This document shows positions 59,792 through 64,000 of a stretch of 64,000 nt of DNA, in pieces. The stretch is from NCBI RefSeq assembly GCF_040054535.1, contig NC_090782.1:16319001-16383000 (forward strand), given 5' to 3'. Within the stretch, counting starts at the first letter, position 1, and each line of letters begins with the position of its first letter. This stretch comes from Antennarius striatus (Eukaryota; Chordata; Actinopteri; Lophiiformes; Antennariidae). Under the pieces are notes generated by a model. That model was not told where the DNA came from. It did not search any database and worked only from the letters and a program-made list of their open reading frames with translations. The position numbers and the translations under genes are program-made.

Positions 59792-62624
59792 ATTTTATTT
59801 TATTTTTGTTTGTTCATTCGTTTGTTTGTTCATTCATTCATTCCAGTGATCATTATGTCTTTATGGTACGTCAGTTCAGTGCTCTAATACATTTTCTTTT
59901 TCATTAGTGGTGGATGAACGAATTTGTTAGTTGGGATCCAATCCAGTGCGGCACAGACAGGATTTCCCTTCCCAGAGATAAATTCTGGGTGCCAGATATT
60001 GTGATTAATGAATTGTAAGTATTATGAATATAAAGAGATCATTCATGCTACCTTTCAGTACAAAATAATTACTTATTGAGACATAAATTAAATATGCCAT
60101 TCCAATGTTTTGTAGGCATTGTTGTAAATTCATTTCTTGGTTTCCGGATTGTTTTACAGTGTGGATGAAGACACAGCCCCACCTGTACCGTATGTGTATC
60201 TGTTCAGCGATGGGTCTGTGCATGACGCTAAACCAGTCAGGGTTGTTAGCTCCTGTAACCTCGATATCTACACCTTCCCCTTCGACATACAGAACTGCAC
60301 CTTGACTTTTAACTCCTACCTCCATTTTAGTAAGGCCCTTCGCCAAACTATGATTTTGATATGTTGATTTGGACAGAAGCTTGAGAAATGTATATGTAAG
60401 GAGGAAACTCATTAAAGAACTGTCCATTTATTAACCAATCAATGTTTTTTGTTGAGATAATGTAATAAGAAATTTTACGCTTCTAGCATGGCCTCTTCTT
60501 TGTGAATTTTCTGTCTTTTTTTGTTTTGCTTTTTGTTTTTTGCAATGACCTTATGGAGTATTATATTAGTCTATTATCTCCTCAGCAACAGATGTAAAGG
60601 TTTTGCTGGGGAAGTCTGTGGAAAACATAACTAAGTATTCAAAGATGGTGATGACCACCATGGGGGAGTGGGAGCTGCTTGATATCACCTCCAACAAGTT
60701 CACCTTAGGACGTGATGATGGAGAACCTGTTGATGAGCTTGCGTTTCATGTGGGTTGATTGCAAACTGGAACGTAAAATGAAAAGCTGTATTTGTATTTT
60801 ACTTATTTTATTTTATACTTCAGAACAATAAGGCTCTAGAAGAGTTTTTTATTCTTTAAAACAACGTTGGATGTGTGTCGAATTATCAACAGTGTATTTA
60901 TTGTACTATAAGCATACACTAAGCACCAAAAATGATGTCAAGTACAGGAAAACGTGAAGCTATTTTTCCGTCTCCAGATCAGAGTGAGGCGCCGCGCCAC
61001 CCTGTATGTGGTGAATCTCTTGATTCCCAGCTGCTTCCTTATTACGGTGGACCTCTTCAGCTTCCTGCTGCCCCCCCAGACTGTGGACCGATCCTCCTTC
61101 AAGATGACCCTCATCCTGGGTTATACGGTTTTCTTGCTTATCATGAACGACCTGCTACCCATCACTGGCAACTCAATACCTCTCCTAAGTCAGTTGTATT
61201 CAGTCTCACTGAAAGTTCTCTGAAAGCTGTTTGTGTTGTTGTGTTGTTTCCATGCTGTTATTCTGCTGTTGCTCCATTTGTAACTATGGGTAAGAATGAC
61301 GCAGCGTTAGGAATGGAGGCTGATAGCTGTGCCATGTTAATGAGTTTACTGAATGACACAATGATCAGGCTTCTTTTTTAATACTAAAACCAAATTCACA
61401 ACTGTCTTGAATATGCTCATAGAAAAGGAAATTGAGAGGAACTGAAATGAATCTAGGATAAACTGCTCCTGCAGTGTTCAGTTGATGTCACCTGTTCTGT
61501 AGGCATCAATGGCCATAATTACCACAGCCAGATACTGTGTTCAATTGATGTTTGGACTTGAATATAATTGCTTCCTTAGACTAACCATATGTTCTGCATG
61601 AACCAATTCATTTGTTTTCCTGAAGTTGAGATGATCAGTAACTACCTTATCTTTAGTCACTTATCGAAATGTGGGTCACGGGAGCCCATCCCACCTGTAA
61701 TAAGTTGCCAGATTAATGCAGGGCAAATAGAAAGACAAATATGCATTCACACTTGCGGTCATACCTACAGTCAATCTACAGTGACCAATTTACCTAAGTT
61801 TCATGTTATTTATGAGGAAAGAAACTGGAGAACCTGGAGCAAACCCACGTAGATGCAGAGTTCAATATGCAAACTTGACAACAAATGGTACAAGGAGGAA
61901 TTGAAGCAAGAACCTTCTAGTTGTGAGGCAACAGAGCTACCCTCTGGGGCAAAGTGCTACCTGATGTATTTGGATGAAACTTTTTAAAAGACATGAAATG
62001 TTTTGTGATGGATGATGGCTTCACTTCTTCTTCACAGACGTGTTCTTCTCTCTCTGCCTGGCTCTGATGGTGGCCAGTCTACTTGAGACCATCTTCGTCA
62101 CCAATCTGCTAGGCAGCTCTTGTAACTTCTCTCCTGTCCCTCGCTGGGCCCAAGTGGTTGTTCTGCAAATTCTGGGCAGGGTTGTCTGCCTGCCTCAGAA
62201 GACTAAAGAGCCAATAGGTTCAGGTAAAAAGGTCAATACAGTATGTAGTTAAGTATCAAGTATTAGTAGAGAAACACAAGCACTTTGTAGATTGAAGACC
62301 TCAGCCTTTTTTTATTTTTTTTCTCAAAAAACAGGTTTGAAACTCAACACTGTGGCACCACAACAAATAGCTGACATAGGGCCTCCAAAAGCAGAGGAGC
62401 CAGTAGAGGAGACTAACACTGATCAGGAGCTACGGAACATGAGCAGGGATCTCACCGCCCTCCGCCTCCAGGTGGAACAACACCTGGGTGGAAGCCAGAG
62501 CTCAGAGGAGTGGATGCAGTTAGGTTTCATCATAGACCGCCTACTGTTCGGCCTCTACGTTCTTTTCATTTCAATCAGTTTCATTACTATTATGGTTATC
62601 TGGTTGAACTCATACAGTCAGTAG
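58518..62624 (+). CDS. 5-HT3-like Cys-loop ligand-gated ion channel subunit, ten exons
   Basis: Exons are 58518-58544, 58726-58780, 59004-59167, 59624-59668, 59908-60014, 60160-60329, 60586-60749, 60978-61188, 62038-62223 and 62335-62624. All boundaries are GT-AG and phases fit throughout, giving 472 residues. A hydrophobic signal peptide (about 10-30) starts the protein. The extracellular domain has [12 protein letters not shown] in a 45-bp exon typical of 5-HT3 genes, [10 protein letters not shown] (124-133), and the Cys loop C165-C179 ([15 protein letters not shown]). GEWELL is at 216-221. TM1 follows [14 protein letters not shown]2 is about 284-303 with Asp281 at the -1' position, as in cation channels. 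TM3 begins near 313 and TM4 closes the chain ([19 protein letters not shown]). The loop-B tryptophan and loop-C tyrosine of serotonin-gated 5-HT3A are not seen, so the ligand is uncertain. The two tiny first exons are the least certain part of the model. Confidence 0.92.
59505..59600 (+). mobile_element. hAT element fragment in channel intron 3
   Basis: Matches the right end of the element at 33541-34047: 'ccttaaaggccagtc' and a 'gtttggggacctctg' terminus. Truncated on the left. Confidence 0.6.
59725..59789. repeat. (TG)n microsatellite in channel intron 4
   Basis: About 65 bp of TG between exons 4 and 5. Confidence 0.96.
61650..61965 (-). mobile_element. L2-like LINE fragment in channel intron 8
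   Basis: Antisense L2 wording: 'tgggtcacgggagcccatcc', 'gtgaccaatttacctaagtt', 'ggagaacctggagcaaaccc' and 'gaggcaacagagctaccctc'. It enlarges the intron between exons 8 and 9. Confidence 0.72.
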
Positions 62625-62812
62625 ACAAGTGACAGCATTAAAATATTGTAATATGGCTATGTATTTAGAATATTTGTTATAGGAATCAAAATGTGTTCAT
62701 ATTCCAGTTACTGTGTTATTCATAGTTGCACATTGTCATATAATCACTAGACTATGGCTTTGAGCCATTGTGCTGCAGTCTGCAATTTGTGAATGGAGAC
62801 AGCTGGAGGAAA

Positions 62813-62818
62813 AATAAA
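62813..62818 (+). promoter_or_regulatory. Polyadenylation signal of the 5-HT3-like gene
   Basis: AATAAA 189 bp after the stop codon. Confidence 0.6.
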
Positions 62819-62824
62819 TGTGGT

Positions 62825-64000
62825 ATAGTGTTTGATTGACTTTCCTTTAAAAAAAAATGGCATGCCTCAAAAAAAGAGAACTGAATCTTTCCCACTGTAA
62901 CCTTCTTGTACATGTCACCAAGCACCACTATAGTACAAGGTGTTCTAAAATCTACATAAAAAATATAAACTACAGAAAGGAACTTCAGGAGCCAATCAGA
63001 TTTGAATCAGCTAGAGCACCTCTGGTCCCCACCCTAGAACCACCTATACCAACATCCAAAATCAACAGCCAATATAGTCAGACTATGTACACTCAAACTC
63101 CGCCAAAGTACAACAATGAAGTGAGTCACCTGAGAAAAAGTACCTTACCGTCACCTTACTTGCAAAAACAATTTTAATTACGTCATATCTTTTCCATTTG
63201 TGTAATCATATACAGAGAAAACCACTAACATGGTTCTTAAATAACACACTAATAAGCACAACAGTGGGTAATGGAGTGTATAACTCCCATAGGTAGAGGT
63301 GTTAAAAAATAAAATGGGTGAGTGGTTACACAGGTGTGCAAAAAGTCTTTTACTTATTATGCTCTTCATTCCATCTCCACTTTAGGAAGAATTACAGCTC
63401 CAAAACTTCAGTATAACAAGAATTAATGTTGTCATAGATTCAGTTGCTTATGACTACAACCAAAGTATCACCACTTTACATTATATAGTGGATTTGGATG
63501 ATTTGCAGATATTTAGTTTATTAAATTTATTCACATCATAGCAAATGCACAAATATATTAGTACCAAAGCTTAGAAAAGATTGTTTGCACCACTAGCTTA
63601 TTTTTATCTACAGATCCCAGGCATGCTAACACATATAACCACATCACATACATTATACGTATCACATTATATTAGGGAAACATACAACTCAACTTCAGAA
63701 GCACTGTATGCTCATACATTAATAACAAGTTGTCAAGATGTAAAATTAATCCTGACAAAACTGATAATTCTAACCTATATTCCATTTCGGATCTAAACAT
63801 TCCATATTCAACAAGTATATCACAATGATCTTGTCACCATGTCACAGTCTGCATTTTCCACTTGCTCCTCCTCACCTTTTTGCCAGCTACTCACTCCTTA
63901 TCAGACCAAACTCCACTCACCTGATGCTGCCACTGGTTCCCAATGGACCATCCATTTATATTGCTCTCACCATGCATTCTCTGCCAGATTGTTCAGTATG
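62825..64000. other. Non-coding, nothing recognised
   Basis: A 106-codon open frame at 62857-63177 shows no domain, and its composition (Thr/Pro/Lys rich) resembles the AT-rich flank. No exon of a further gene could be identified before the window ends. Confidence 0.4.

Noticed and set aside
62857-63177. 106-codon frame after the channel gene
   Set aside because: No recognisable motif, no splice or promoter evidence; composition like the flanking AT-rich DNA.

Overview
This window is vertebrate nuclear DNA, almost certainly from a ray-finned (teleost) fish. Coding sequence is sparse and split by GT-AG introns. The intergenic space is crowded with teleost-type mobile DNA: RTE, Rex3-like and L2 LINEs, Tc1/mariner, hAT, piggyBac and Tigger elements, and LTR remnants. 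There are many long TG/CA, TA and CT microsatellites. No prokaryotic or organellar feature was seen.

Five genes can be assembled exon by exon. (1) hykk, hydroxylysine kinase, minus strand, 17549 to 10976: four coding exons, 359 codons. A broken partial copy of its exons 2 and 3 lies further downstream at 5865-5112. (2) A neuromedin-U receptor (class A GPCR), plus strand, 39064-42849: two coding exons, 430 codons. (3) dynlt2b (tctex1d2), a dynein light chain, minus strand, 53513 to 51905: five exons, 120 codons. (4) A receptor-transporting-protein (3CxxC zinc finger) gene, plus strand, 55689-57235: two exons, 158 codons. It sits behind a TATA box and a perfect match to the interferon-stimulated response element. 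(5) A 5-HT3-like Cys-loop ligand-gated channel, plus strand, 58518-62624: ten exons, 472 codons.

Layout. 0.9-5 kb is LINE debris, including an RTE insertion with a 21-bp target duplication. 5-6 kb holds the hykk pseudo-exons. 6.5-10.4 kb is a cluster of DNA transposons (Tc1 remnant, a Tigger-derived element with a DNA-binding-only ORF, MITEs). 10.9-17.6 kb is hykk, with a hAT BED-finger element and a short RTE copy in its introns. 18-38 kb is gene-poor: a solo LTR, a 1.5-kb imperfect palindrome, a piggyBac transposase gene split by two nested hAT MITEs, several hAT, L2 and gypsy-like remnants, and microsatellites. 39-43.7 kb is the neuromedin-U receptor. 44-51 kb is microsatellites, a 14-bp minisatellite and unrecognised sequence. 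51.9-62.8 kb is the gene-dense end (dynlt2b, rtp-like, 5-HT3-like).

The genes do not form a pathway. In human, RTP1/2/4 and HTR3C/D/E both lie at 3q27 and DYNLT2B at 3q29, so the right end looks like an old conserved linkage group. The most interesting items are the interferon-type promoter of the rtp-like gene, the 5-HT3-like channel that lacks several residues of the serotonin pocket, and the half-decayed hykk duplicate.
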